From positions 4,322,501 through 4,386,500 of the forward strand of contig NC_011891.1 of the NCBI RefSeq assembly GCF_000022145.1: a stretch of 64,000 nt of DNA, read 5' to 3'. This DNA is from Anaeromyxobacter dehalogenans 2CP-1. Its GTDB lineage: Bacteria; Myxococcota; Myxococcia; Myxococcales; Anaeromyxobacteraceae. A program made the position numbers and the translations under genes. Positions 26,070 through 36,749 of this stretch are shown here, in pieces. The first letter of the stretch is position 1; each line of letters begins with the position of its first letter. A model generated the notes under the pieces. It was not told the DNA's origin. It was given only the letters and a program-made list of their open reading frames with translations, and made no database searches.

Positions 26070-27458
26070 GTGGCCGCACCGGACCTGAAGGGCACGAGGG
26101 TGACGGTGGTGGGGCTCGCGAAGAGCGGCGTCGCCGCCGCGCGGCTCTGCGCCCGCGAGGGCGCGCGCGTCACCGTCACCGACCGCCGCGGCGAGGCCGA
26201 GCTGGGCGGCGCGCTCGCCGCGCTCCCGGCCTCGGTGACCCGCCACCTGGGCGGCCACGACCCCGCCGACTTCACCGGCGCCGAGCTGGTCGTGGCGTCG
26301 CCGGGCGTGCCGCTCGCGAACCCGGAGATCCAGGAGGCGCGGCGGCGCGGCGTGGCGGTGTGGGGCGAGGTCGAGCTGGCCGCGCGCTTCCTGGGCGGCC
26401 TGCCGATCGTCGGGATCACCGGGACGAACGGCAAGTCGACCACCACCGCGCTCACCGGCGCGCTGCTCGCCCGCGACCGGCGGACGTTCGTGGGCGGCAA
26501 CCTGGGCACCCCGCTCTCCGAGCTGGTCCTGTCCGGCGAGCCCGCCGACGCCGCGGTGGTCGAGCTGTCCTCCTTCCAGCTGGAGGGGATCGAGCGCTTC
26601 CGCGCCCGGGTGGCGGCGGTCCTGAACGTCACCCCCGACCACCTCGACCGCTACCCCGACGTGGACGCGTACGCGGCCGCCAAGGCGCGGCTGTTCGCCA
26701 CGCAGCAGCCGGACGACGTGGCCGTCGCGAACGCGCGCGACCCGCGGGCGCTCGCCATGGCCGGCGCGTCCCGCGCCGACCTGCACACCTTCGGCTTCGG
26801 CGCGCCCACCCCCGCCTCCGCCCGCGACGAGGGCGGCGAGCCCGGGCCCGAGGGCACCGCCATCTGGTTCACGCCGCGCGGGCGCGCGCCCGAGCGCTAC
26901 CAGCTCCGCAACCGCGCGCTGCGCGGCCGGCACAACCGCGAGAACGCCATGGCCGCCGTGCTCTGCGCGCGCCTCATGGGCGTGCCCGGCGAGGCGGTCC
27001 AGGCCGGGCTCGACGCGTTCCCCGGCCTGCACCACCGGCTCGAGCTGGTCGCGGAGGGGCGCGGGGTGGAGTGGGTGAACGACTCCAAGGCCACCAACGT
27101 GGACTCCACCTTCGTCGGCCTGGCCGCGTTCCCGTCCGGCGCCCCGCGCGTGGTCCTCATCATGGGCGGCCGCGGCAAGAAGGCGCCCTACGCGCCGCTG
27201 CGCCCGCTGTTCGGCGGGCGAGTCAAGGCGCTGCTCACCATCGGGGAGGACGCGCCCGCCATCGAGCGGGAGCTGGGCGACCTCGCGCCCACCGAGCCGT
27301 GCGGCGACCTGGCCGACGCGGTCCGCCGGGCGGCGGTCCTCTCGGGGCCGGGCGACGTGGTGCTGCTCTCCCCCGCCTGCGCCAGCTACGATCAGTTCGC
27401 GAACTACGAGGAGCGCGGCGAGGCCTTCCGCCGGCTCGCGACGGAGCAGGCGCGATGA
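26070..27458 (+). CDS. murD: UDP-MurNAc-L-Ala-D-Glu ligase MurD
   Basis: A 462-residue Mur ligase adding D-glutamate. The N-terminal Rossmann-like domain begins VTVVGLAKSGVAAARL. The ATP site GITGTNGKSTTT lies near 114-125. ELSSFQLEGI, NVTPDHLDRY, HNRENAMAA and NDSKATNVDST are family motifs, and LLSPACASYDQF ends the C-terminal domain. The GTG at 26070 is 2 bp after mraY. The stop overlaps the ftsW start. Confidence 0.95.
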   Translation: MAAPDLKGTRVTVVGLAKSGVAAARLCAREGARVTVTDRRGEAELGGALAALPASVTRHLGGHDPADFTGAELVVASPGVPLANPEIQEARRRGVAVWGEVELAARFLGGLPIVGITGTNGKSTTTALTGALLARDRRTFVGGNLGTPLSELVLSGEPADAAVVELSSFQLEGIERFRARVAAVLNVTPDHLDRYPDVDAYAAAKARLFATQQPDDVAVANARDPRALAMAGASRADLHTFGFGAPTPASARDEGGEPGPEGTAIWFTPRGRAPERYQLRNRALRGRHNRENAMAAVLCARLMGVPGEAVQAGLDAFPGLHHRLELVAEGRGVEWVNDSKATNVDSTFVGLAAFPSGAPRVVLIMGGRGKKAPYAPLRPLFGGRVKALLTIGEDAPAIERELGDLAPTEPCGDLADAVRRAAVLSGPGDVVLLSPACASYDQFANYEERGEAFRRLATEQAR

Positions 27459-28684
27459 GGCTCTTCCGCCACGCCCGGGAGGAACGCGCGCCCGAGGCGC
27501 CGCGGGCGGGCGCGCCCGGCTTCGACCCGCTCCTGATCTCGGCGGTGCTGCTGCTCGTGGCGCTCGGCCTGGTGATGGTCTACTCGGCGAGCGCGGTGGA
27601 GGCGGGCCGCCGCCTGGGCGACGAGTTCTACTACCTGAAGCGGCAGCTGGTGGCCGTCGCCATCGGCCTGGCCGGCATGGCCGCGGTGCTGCGGGTGGGC
27701 TACCGCCGGCTGGCCGCGCTGGCGTACCCGCTGCTCGCGGCCACGCTGGCGGCGCTCGTGCTGGTGAAGCTGGTGGGCCGCACCGCCGGCGGCGCGCAGC
27801 GCTGGATCCCGCTCGGCCCGGTGAACCTGCAGCCCGCCGAGCTCGCCAAGGTCGCGCTGGTGCTCTACCTCGCGCACTCGCTCTCGCGGAAGCAGTCCAA
27901 GATGCGGATGTTCTCCATCGGCCTGCTGCCGCACCTGCTCGTCACGCTGCTCATGGTGGGCCTGTGCCTGTGGCAGAAGGACCTCGGCACCGGCTTCATC
28001 CTGTTCATGGTGCTGTTCGCGATGCTGTTCGCGGCCGGCGCGCGGGTCTCGTACCTGGTGGCGGCGGGGCTGGTGGCCGCGCCCATCGCCTGGCACTTCA
28101 TCAAGTCCACCGAGTACCGGTACCAGCGGTGGCTCGCGTTCATGAACCCCGAGCAGTACAAGACCACCTTCGGCTTCCAGCTCTGGGAGTCGCTGCTCGG
28201 CACCGCGAACGGCGGCTGGCTGGGGCAGGGGCTGGGCCAGGGCAAGGGCAAGCTGTACTTCCTGCCCGCCGCGCACACCGACTTCATCGCCGCGGTGCTG
28301 GCGGAGGAGACCGGGCTCATCGGGATGGCGCTCCTGCTCGTGCTCTACGGCGTCGTCCTCTGGCGCGGCACCCGCGCCGCGCTGCGCGCGCCGGACGCGT
28401 TCGGCTGCTACGCCGCCCTGGGCGTCACCGCGCTCGTCGGCACGCAGGCGCTCGTCAACCTGGCGGTGGTGTTCGGCCTCGCGCCGACCAAGGGGCTCAC
28501 CCTGCCCTTCGTATCGTACGGCGGCAGCTCCATCATGACGCTGCTCGCCGCGACCGGCCTGCTGCTGTCGGTGAGCGGCGAGCGCGGCGGCTTCCTGACC
28601 CGGGCGCCCGCGGCGGTGCGGGTGGGCGCGCCCATCGGCGGCGCGCCGCGGCTGTCCGCGGCCCGCGCGGAGGACGCGTCATGA
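27455..28684 (+). CDS. ftsW: Septal peptidoglycan glycosyltransferase FtsW
   Basis: A 409-residue SEDS-family membrane protein with about ten helices that polymerises lipid II at the septum with FtsI. Motifs include VMVYSAS in the first helix, GGAQRWIPLGPVNLQPAELAK, the large extracytoplasmic loop with GLGQGKGKLYFLPAAHTDFI, and LPFVSYGGSS near the end. The ATG at 27455 overlaps the murD stop; the stop overlaps the murG start. It lies between murD and murG, as in most dcw clusters. Confidence 0.95.
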   Translation: MRLFRHAREERAPEAPRAGAPGFDPLLISAVLLLVALGLVMVYSASAVEAGRRLGDEFYYLKRQLVAVAIGLAGMAAVLRVGYRRLAALAYPLLAATLAALVLVKLVGRTAGGAQRWIPLGPVNLQPAELAKVALVLYLAHSLSRKQSKMRMFSIGLLPHLLVTLLMVGLCLWQKDLGTGFILFMVLFAMLFAAGARVSYLVAAGLVAAPIAWHFIKSTEYRYQRWLAFMNPEQYKTTFGFQLWESLLGTANGGWLGQGLGQGKGKLYFLPAAHTDFIAAVLAEETGLIGMALLLVLYGVVLWRGTRAALRAPDAFGCYAALGVTALVGTQALVNLAVVFGLAPTKGLTLPFVSYGGSSIMTLLAATGLLLSVSGERGGFLTRAPAAVRVGAPIGGAPRLSAARAEDAS

Positions 28685-29832
28685 GGATGATGGTGGCGGG
28701 CGGCGGCACCGGCGGCCACGTGTTCCCCGGCATCGCGCTGGCGGAGGAGGTGGTCACGCGCCACCCCGCCAACGACGTGGTCTTCGTGGGCACCGCCCGC
28801 GGCCTGGAGGCCTCGGTGGTCCCGGCCGCCGGCTTCCCCATCGAGCTCATCGAGGTGAAGGGGCTGAAGGGGAAGGGCATCGCGGGCGCGCTGCTCAACC
28901 TGCTGCTGCTGCCCCGCGCGTTCCTCCAGTCCTGGCGCATCCTGCGGCGCTGGCGGCCGGACGTGGTGGTGGGCGTGGGCGGCTACGCCAGCGGCCCGGT
29001 GGTGCTCACCGCCTGGGCCATGCGCATCCCCACCGCGGTGCAGGAGCAGAACGCGATCGCCGGCCTCACCAACCGGCTCCTCGGGCGCGTCGTGAAGGCG
29101 GCGTTCACCGCGTTCCCCGAGGCGGCCCGGCACTTCGCGGCCCGCAAGGTCTACCAGCTCGGCAACCCCATCCGCCGGCGGCTGATGGAGAACTACATGC
29201 GGCCCGAGTCGGCGCACGGCCAGCCGCGGCTGCTCGTGTTCGGTGGCTCGCAGGGCGCGCACGCGCTCAACATGCGCGTCATCGAGGCGCTGCCGCACCT
29301 CGCCGACCTGCGCGAGCGGATCCAGATCACGCACCAGACCGGCGCGCGCGACCGCGAGTACGTCGAGAAGGGCTACCGCGCCTGCGGGTTCACCCCGGAC
29401 GTGCGCGAGTTCATCGACGACATGAGCGCGGCGTACGCGGGCTGCGACCTGGTGGTGTGCCGGGCCGGCGCGACCACGCTCGCCGAGCTGACCGTCTGCA
29501 AGAAGCCGTCGATCCTGGTCCCCTTCCCCGCCGCCGCCGACAACCACCAGGTGAAGAACGCGCGCAGCCTGGTGGACGCAGGGGCCGCGGTGATGATCGA
29601 GGAGCGCGACCTCACCGGCGAGGTGCTGGCGCGCGAGATCCGCGAGATCCTGGACGCGCCGGAGCGCCGCGAGCGGATGGCGCGGGCCGCGGGCCGGCTG
29701 GGCAGCCCGCAGGCCGCCAAGGAGATCGCGGACGTGTGCATGGAGCTGGTCCGCCGCCGCTGGGGCTCGCCCTTCGGCCAGGCGCGCGAGCCCGGGCAGA
29801 AGCCCGCGCGCCCGCCGGATCCCGCGTCGTAG
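28681..29832 (+). CDS. murG: Lipid II synthase (GlcNAc transferase) MurG
   Basis: A 383-residue peripheral membrane GT-B glycosyltransferase converting lipid I to lipid II. The first glycine loop is [10 protein letters not shown] (residues 7-16). GVGGYASGP and [12 protein letters not shown] follow. The second domain has FGGSQGA and the UDP-GlcNAc signature [11 protein letters not shown] with [10 protein letters not shown]. The C-terminus is extended by a Pro-rich tail of about 20 residues. It overlaps ftsW by 4 bp and is 22 bp before murC. Confidence 0.95.
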
Positions 29833-29854
29833 CGCCCGAGGAGCGTCCCGAGAC

Positions 29855-31231
<1,377 letters not shown>

Positions 31232-31283
31232 GCGCTCCCTCCCCCCGCCCGCGGCGCGGCCCGGCCCGCCCGGCCCCCCGCGC

Positions 31284-32273
31284 ATGACCTGGCGCGACGA
31301 GATCGCCCGCCGCGTCCGCGGCGAGCACCTGCGCGACGCGCCGCTCGCGCCGCGCACCGCGGTGCGGGTGGGCGGTCCGGCCGACCTGCTCTGCCGCCCC
31401 GCCGACGGCGACGCGCTCTCGGCGCTGCTCCGCGCGGTGCGCGAGCTGGGGGTGCCGCTCTCGGTGCTGGGCGGCGGCGCGAACACGCTGGTCGCGGACG
31501 CCGGCGTGCGCGGGGTGGTGCTGCGGCTGCCGCAGGAGTTCCCGGGCGAGTCCACCGACGGTGACACGCTGGTCCTCTCCGCCGGCGCGCCCATCTCGCG
31601 GCTGCCGGCGCGGGCGCACGCGCACGGCCTCGTCGGCATGGAGTTCCTGGGCGGGATCCCGGGGACGCTGGGCGGCGCGGCCGCCATGAACGCCGGCACG
31701 CGCCTGGGCGAGATGAAGGACGTCGTCACCCGGCTCGAGCTCGCCACCCCCGACGGCACCGGCTTCGTGCCGGCCTCGGCGCTGGGCTACGCCTACCGGA
31801 CCTGCCGGCTCCCGCCCGGCGCGGTCATCGCCCGCGTCGAGGTGCGGCTCCACCCCGGCGACGTGGCCGCGAGCGAGGCGCTCATGCGCGAGGACCGCGA
31901 GCGCCGCCGCGCCACCCAGCCGCTCTACCGGCCCACCTTCGGCTCCACCTTCACGAACCCGCCGGGCGAGTACGCCGGGCGCCTGGTGGAGGCGGTCGGG
32001 CTGAAGGGGCACCGCGTCGGCAACGCGATCTGGTCGCCGGTGCACGCGAACTTCGTGACGAACCTGGGCGGCGCCACCGCCCGCGACGTGCTCGCGCTCG
32101 TGCGGCTGGCGCGGGCCCGGGTGCAGGAGCGGTTCGGGATCGCGCTCGAGACCGAGGTCCGGCTCCTGGGCGAGTTCCTCGAAGAGGATCTGGAAGGGCT
32201 GGACGGGCACGCCGCCGCGGGCGGCGGCCCCGGCGCGGCGAGCGGGGGCGTGCGCCCCCCGGAGGCGACATGA
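31284..32273 (+). CDS. murB: UDP-N-acetylenolpyruvoylglucosamine reductase MurB
   Basis: A 329-residue FAD-dependent reductase making UDP-MurNAc. FAD-binding elements include VRVGGPADLLCRP, LGGGANTLVAD and FLGGIPGTLGGAAAMNAG. GSTFTNPPGEYAGRLVEAVG contains the catalytic Ser and matches the type II MurB form. GNAIWSPVHANFVTNLGGAT completes the active site. The C-terminus carries a Gly/Ala-rich tail. It starts 52 bp after murC in a GC-rich gap and overlaps ddl by 4 bp. Confidence 0.94.
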   Translation: MTWRDEIARRVRGEHLRDAPLAPRTAVRVGGPADLLCRPADGDALSALLRAVRELGVPLSVLGGGANTLVADAGVRGVVLRLPQEFPGESTDGDTLVLSAGAPISRLPARAHAHGLVGMEFLGGIPGTLGGAAAMNAGTRLGEMKDVVTRLELATPDGTGFVPASALGYAYRTCRLPPGAVIARVEVRLHPGDVAASEALMREDRERRRATQPLYRPTFGSTFTNPPGEYAGRLVEAVGLKGHRVGNAIWSPVHANFVTNLGGATARDVLALVRLARARVQERFGIALETEVRLLGEFLEEDLEGLDGHAAAGGGPGAASGGVRPPEAT

Positions 32274-33196
32274 GCACGTGGACGGGCAAGCGGGTGGCGG
32301 TGCTGTACGGCGGACGCTCCAGCGAGCGCGAGGTGTCGCTCAGGACCGGCGCCGCCTGCGCCGACGCGCTCCGGCAGAAGGGGCACGAGGTGGTGCTGCT
32401 GGACGTGGACCTCGAGGTGGCGGCGCGGCTCCGCGCCGAGCGGGTCGAGGTCGCGTTCGTGGCGCTGCACGGCCGCTTCGGCGAGGACGGCAGCATCCAG
32501 GGGCTGCTCGAGTCGATGGCCATCCCGTACACCGGCTCCGGCGTGCTCGCCTCGGCCATGGGCATGGACAAGACCGTGTCGAAGGCGATCTTCCGCTCGC
32601 TCGGCCTGGCCGTCGCCGACTACCGCGTGTTCCCGCGCGCCTCGGCCGGCTCGATCGGCGTGGGCGATCTCCCGTTCGGCCTTCCGTGCGTGGTGAAGCC
32701 CGCCGGCGAGGGCTCGTCCGTGGGCGTGCACCTCGTGAACGAGGCCGCGGAGCTCGGCCCCGCCTGCCGCGACGCCGCCTCCCACGCCGGCGACGTGATC
32801 GTCGAGCGGTACGTCAAGGGCACCGAGGTGGACGTGGCGGTGCTGGACGGGAAGGCGCTCGGGGCGATCGAGATCGTCCCCGCGAACGCGTTCTACGACT
32901 ACGCCGCGAAGTACACCGCCGGCACCACGAAGTACTTCTACCCGGCGCGCCTCCCCGAGGCGCACGTCCGCGCGGTGATGCAGGCGGCCGAGGCCGCGCA
33001 CCGCGGGATCGGCTGCAGCGGCGTGACCCGCGTGGACTTCATCGTGGCCGGCGACGGGACGCCGTACATCCTGGAGGTGAACACGCTGCCCGGGATGACC
33101 GCGACGTCGCTCGTCCCGAAGATCGCCGCCGGCCTGGGCCTGTCGTTCCCCGACCTGTGCGAGCGGATCCTGGACGGCGCTGCGTTGAAGGCCTGA
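32270..33196 (+). CDS. ddl: D-alanine-D-alanine ligase
   Basis: A 308-residue ATP-grasp ligase, DdlB-sized. The N-terminal domain has LYGGRSSEREVSLRTG. The ATP-grasp region has VVKPAGEGSSVGV, VERYVKGTEVDVAVLDG and the metal-binding VDFIVAGDGTPYILEVNTLPGM. The ATG overlaps the murB stop. It ends the first plus-strand run of the dcw cluster; a cytochrome gene on the other strand separates it from ftsQ. Confidence 0.95.
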   Translation: MSTWTGKRVAVLYGGRSSEREVSLRTGAACADALRQKGHEVVLLDVDLEVAARLRAERVEVAFVALHGRFGEDGSIQGLLESMAIPYTGSGVLASAMGMDKTVSKAIFRSLGLAVADYRVFPRASAGSIGVGDLPFGLPCVVKPAGEGSSVGVHLVNEAAELGPACRDAASHAGDVIVERYVKGTEVDVAVLDGKALGAIEIVPANAFYDYAAKYTAGTTKYFYPARLPEAHVRAVMQAAEAAHRGIGCSGVTRVDFIVAGDGTPYILEVNTLPGMTATSLVPKIAAGLGLSFPDLCERILDGAALKA

Positions 33197-33215
33197 GCGA
33201 GGTCCGCGCCGCCCG

Positions 33216-34292
33216 TCAGCGGGCGACGTACGCCTTCGCCTCGTGGCACGCCTTCGCGCAGCTCCCGCCGCTGGCGGTGCGCGTGAAGCCGAGCTTCAGC
33301 ACGTAGCCGCCGCTCCCGTAGGCCACGCTGTCGCGGACGTGCCGCTCCTGCCTGGACGCGTGCGCGTCGTGGCAGGCCCGGCAGGCGAGGCCCCGCTCCC
33401 GGTTCACGTGCACCGCGTGCAGGTTCCGGGCGCCGTCCCGGAAGCGGGTGAACGCGGTGGTCTCGGCCTCCGAGACCAGCCGGTCGTTGTGGCAGCCGAA
33501 GCAGAGCGCGTAGCTTCGCCGGTCGTAGGGCGCGTACAGCTTGTCGGGCAGGTCCGCCACCAGCAGCCGCGGGTGGTCGCCGCCGTGGGTGCGGTGGCAG
33601 GCGGCGCAGTCGCGCTCGCGGACCGGCTCGTGCCAGACCGGGTTCTCCTCCAGCCATCGGCGCATGTTGAGCATCGTCCGCCCGTCCGCCGCCGTCATGC
33701 CGTCCTTCGAGTGGCAGCCGACGCACAGCTCGAATGCCGGCGCGATGAGCAGCGCCTCGTGGCGGGCGGCGTGGGGATCGTGGCAGCTCGCGCAGGCCCG
33801 CCCCTCGGTCACCGGGGCGTGCTTCATCGGCGCCGCGGCGGCCTGGGCGGCGACCCCGGGGTGGCAGCGGGCGCACAGCTCGGCCACCGGGGCCGCGAGC
33901 AGCGACGGGCCGGCGCCGTCGTGCGGGTTGTGGCAGGTGGTGCAGGAGCGGACGGCCGGCGCGTGCTTGAGCTTGCGCGCCATCACCTCGCGCATCTCCT
34001 CGTGGCACTCGAGGCACCCGGCGTTCACGCTCGCGTGGCGCAGGGGGCCGGGGCTGGCGCGGTCGGCCGAGCGGTGGCAGGCGCCGCAGTCGCCGGCCGC
34101 GTACGGCGCGTGGGTCGAGCGGGCCTGGCCGGGCGGGAGCGGCGCCGTCGCCGCGGCGGCGCGCCGCACCGCGGGCACGGGCGGCGCCGCCGCGGCCGTC
34201 CCCGCGGGCGTAGCGCGGGCCGGCCCGGCCGCCCCGGCAGCGATGCTGGCCGCGGCGAGGAATCCCGCCACCTTGGCGCGCCCGTGGTGCAT
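33216..34292 (-). CDS. Multiheme cytochrome c, DmsE/doubled-CXXCH type
   Basis: A 358-residue exported cytochrome. Residues 1-28 are a signal peptide (ending PARATPAG). Nine CxxCH heme sites are seen (CGACH, CLECH, CTTCH, CARCH, CASCH, CVGCH, CAACH, CFGCH, CRACH). A tenth site is CAKACH (CxxxCH), so a decaheme protein is plausible. The paired spacing resembles the doubled-CXXCH family and DmsE/MtrA-like periplasmic electron carriers. It probably moves electrons through the periplasm. It sits on the minus strand between ddl and ftsQ, convergent with ddl, and is unrelated to cell division by family. Confidence 0.92.
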   Translation of the reverse strand: MHHGRAKVAGFLAAASIAAGAAGPARATPAGTAAAAPPVPAVRRAAAATAPLPPGQARSTHAPYAAGDCGACHRSADRASPGPLRHASVNAGCLECHEEMREVMARKLKHAPAVRSCTTCHNPHDGAGPSLLAAPVAELCARCHPGVAAQAAAAPMKHAPVTEGRACASCHDPHAARHEALLIAPAFELCVGCHSKDGMTAADGRTMLNMRRWLEENPVWHEPVRERDCAACHRTHGGDHPRLLVADLPDKLYAPYDRRSYALCFGCHNDRLVSEAETTAFTRFRDGARNLHAVHVNRERGLACRACHDAHASRQERHVRDSVAYGSGGYVLKLGFTRTASGGSCAKACHEAKAYVAR

Positions 34293-34548
34293 GTGCGTTC
34301 GCTCCCGGTGGCCGGCCGGCGCGGGCGACTCCTCCCGCCCGGCTCGGAGCGCTGCGTGCTGCCCGAGATGCTAGCGCATCCTCACCGGAAGACGAGAAGC
34401 CGGGCGGTCCGGGATTCGCGGGCGGAAAACTTGCCAGCGGCCGGTGCTGCGGCATCCTGCACCGTCGGGTGATAGCGCCCGGAAGCGCCCTCTGGTTTCA
34501 TGCACGTGGGCTGCGGTGGGCGGATGTATCCGGGTGGCGGGAGCGGCG
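34293..34548. other. Divergent intergenic region between cytochrome c and ftsQ
   Basis: No gene is seen in this 256-bp gap. It must hold the promoter for the ftsQ-ftsA-ftsZ run as well as that of the cytochrome. A dyad GATGC-N4-GCATC lies at 34367-34380. I could not pick a convincing -35/-10 pair. Confidence 0.45.
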
Positions 34549-35433
34549 GTGGCGCGGGGTCCGAACCGGCGGCGCGTGGACAGGGTTCCGGGGGAGCGGC
34601 GGCGACGGCTGGCCCGCGCGATGGCGCTCGCCCTGCCCTCGATCCTCGCGCTCGCGGCCCTGGGCGGCGCCGCGACCCTCGGCTGGCGCGTCGGCTGGAA
34701 GAGCGACCTGCTGCGCGTCCGCGAGATCCGGTTCGAGGGGCTCTCGCGCGCGACGCCGCAGGAGCTGCTCGATCTCTCGCCGGTGCAGCCGGGCGACCAC
34801 CTCCTGTTCGTCGACACCGACGCGATGGCGGCGGCGCTGCGGCGCCACCCCTGGATCGCGTCGGCCCAGGTCCGCCGCACCTTCCCGCCCGCGCTCGAGG
34901 TGCAGCTCGCGGAGCGGCGGCCGGCCGCGCTGGTGGACCTGGGCGGCCTGTACCTGGTGGACGACCGCGGCGAGGTGTTCAAGCGCGCGGTCCCGGGCGA
35001 CGGGCTGGACCTGCCGGTCATCACCGGCATCGAGCGCGAGGCGTGGGCGGAGGGGCGCGGCGAGCTCGCGCCGCTGCTGGGCGGCGCCCTGGCGCTGCTC
35101 GGCCGCTGGTCGGCGCGCGGCCTCGACGCGCGCTCGACGATCTCGGAGATCCACGTGGACCCGGAGTACGGGACCACGCTCTGGTCGGACGAGGGGACGG
35201 AGATCCGCCTCGGACAGGGAGATCTGGAGGAGAAGCTGACGCGCCTCCACCGCGTCCTCTCGGCGCTCGACGCCGAGGGGGAGCGGGCGGAGGTGCTGCA
35301 CCTGGACAACCGCCGCCGCCCGGACTGGGTGGCGGTCCGGGTGGCCGGTCGGCGCGGTGAGCCGGACGGACGGTCGTCGTACGCAGCGGGTGGTGGTGGT
35401 GGTCCGCAGGGACGCTCGTCGTCGCTGCGGTAG
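34549..35433 (+). CDS. ftsQ: Cell division protein FtsQ
   Basis: A 294-residue bitopic division protein. A short basic cytoplasmic tail (ARGPNRRRVDRVPGERRRR) leads to one transmembrane helix (about residues 24-42). A POTRA domain (VREIRFEGLSRATPQELLDL, then DTDAMAAALRRHPWIASAQV) and the FtsQ beta domain follow. The C-terminus ends in a Gly/Ser-rich tail. The GTG at 34549 is preferred over in-frame starts from 34444 because GGGAG lies 5 nt upstream and the Arg-rich N-terminus fits the family. Confidence 0.9.
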   Translation: MARGPNRRRVDRVPGERRRRLARAMALALPSILALAALGGAATLGWRVGWKSDLLRVREIRFEGLSRATPQELLDLSPVQPGDHLLFVDTDAMAAALRRHPWIASAQVRRTFPPALEVQLAERRPAALVDLGGLYLVDDRGEVFKRAVPGDGLDLPVITGIEREAWAEGRGELAPLLGGALALLGRWSARGLDARSTISEIHVDPEYGTTLWSDEGTEIRLGQGDLEEKLTRLHRVLSALDAEGERAEVLHLDNRRRPDWVAVRVAGRRGEPDGRSSYAAGGGGGPQGRSSSLR

Positions 35434-35498
35434 GACGGGTCCGAGAGGGCCCTAGGTGGGCGAAAGCGCGACGGCGCGGTCACGCCCGGAGGTTCAAC

Positions 35499-36731
35499 AT
35501 GGCGAAGAGCGGGGACATCCTCGTCGGCCTGGACATCGGCACGACGAAGATCTGCGCCATCGTCGGCGAGGTCACCGACGACGGCTCGATCGACATCATC
35601 GGCATCGGCTCGCACCCGTCGAAGGGGCTGCGGAAGGGCGTGGTGGTCAACATCGACGCCACCGTCGCCTCGATCAAGCGTGCGATCGAGGAGGCCGAGC
35701 ACATGGCGGGGTGCGAGATCACCACCGTCTACACCGGCATCGCCGGCGGCCACATCAAGGCGTTCCCCTCGCACGGCGTGGTGGCGGTGAAGGACAAGGA
35801 GGTCCGCCAGCAGGACGTGGACCGCGTCATCGACCAGGCCAAGGCGGTCGCCATCCCGCTGGACCGCGAGGTGATCCACGTGCTCCCGCAGGAGTTCGTG
35901 GTGGACGACCAGGACGGCGTGAAGGAGCCGGTCGGGATGAGCGGCGTGCGCCTGGAGGCGAAGGCGCTCATCGTCACCGGCGCGGTCTCCTCGGCGCAGA
36001 ACATCGTCAAGTGCGCGCAGCGCACCGGCCTGAACGTGGCCGACATCGTGCTGCAGCCGCTGGCCTCCTCGCTCGCGACGCTCTCCGAGGACGAGAAGGA
36101 GCTGGGCGTGTGCCTGGTGGACGTCGGCGGCGGCACCACCGACATCGCCATCTTCCACAACGGCTCGATCCAGCACACCGCGGTGATCTCGCTCGGCGGC
36201 AACCACCTCACCAACGACGTGGCGGTGGGGCTGCGCACGCCCACCCACGAGGCGGAGCGGATCAAGAAGCAGTACGGCTGCGCCATGGCCTCGATGGTGG
36301 ACAAGACCGAGACCATCGAGGTGCCGAGCGTGGGCGGCGGCCAGCCGCGGGTCCTCTCGCGCCACATCCTCGCCGAGATCGTGGAGCCGCGCGTCGAGGA
36401 GATCTTCATGCTGGTGCAGCACGAGATCCAGAAATGCGGGATGGAGGAGATCCTCGCCTCGGGCGTGGTGATCACCGGCGGCTCGACGCTGCTCGCCGGG
36501 ATGCCCGAGATGGCCGAGGAGGTGCTGGGCGTGCCGGTGCGGCGGGGGCTGCCGCGGGGGATCGGCGGCCTGGTGGACGTGGTGAAGAGCCCGATGTACG
36601 CCACCGCGGTCGGCCTGGTGATCTACGGCGCGCACCAGCAGGACGACAGCCCGTACTTCAAGATCCGCGACGAGAACGTGTACCGGAAGGTGAAGGTCCG
36701 CATGAAGGAGTGGCTCGGGCAGATCTTCTAG
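35499..36731 (+). CDS. ftsA: Cell division protein FtsA
   Basis: A 410-residue actin-like protein that tethers FtsZ to the membrane. The phosphate 1 motif is VGLDIGTTKICAIVGE (about residues 9-24). The 1C domain has GIAGGHIKAFPSHGVV. Phosphate 2 is VDVGGGTTDIAIF; the adenosine motif is VVITGGSTLLAGM. The C-terminal amphipathic membrane-targeting helix reads RMKEWLGQIF. It starts 65 bp after ftsQ with GGAGG upstream. ftsZ follows 18 bp after the stop. Confidence 0.96.
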   Translation: MAKSGDILVGLDIGTTKICAIVGEVTDDGSIDIIGIGSHPSKGLRKGVVVNIDATVASIKRAIEEAEHMAGCEITTVYTGIAGGHIKAFPSHGVVAVKDKEVRQQDVDRVIDQAKAVAIPLDREVIHVLPQEFVVDDQDGVKEPVGMSGVRLEAKALIVTGAVSSAQNIVKCAQRTGLNVADIVLQPLASSLATLSEDEKELGVCLVDVGGGTTDIAIFHNGSIQHTAVISLGGNHLTNDVAVGLRTPTHEAERIKKQYGCAMASMVDKTETIEVPSVGGGQPRVLSRHILAEIVEPRVEEIFMLVQHEIQKCGMEEILASGVVITGGSTLLAGMPEMAEEVLGVPVRRGLPRGIGGLVDVVKSPMYATAVGLVIYGAHQQDDSPYFKIRDENVYRKVKVRMKEWLGQIF

Positions 36732-36749
36732 CCGCGGGGGAACCGACCA

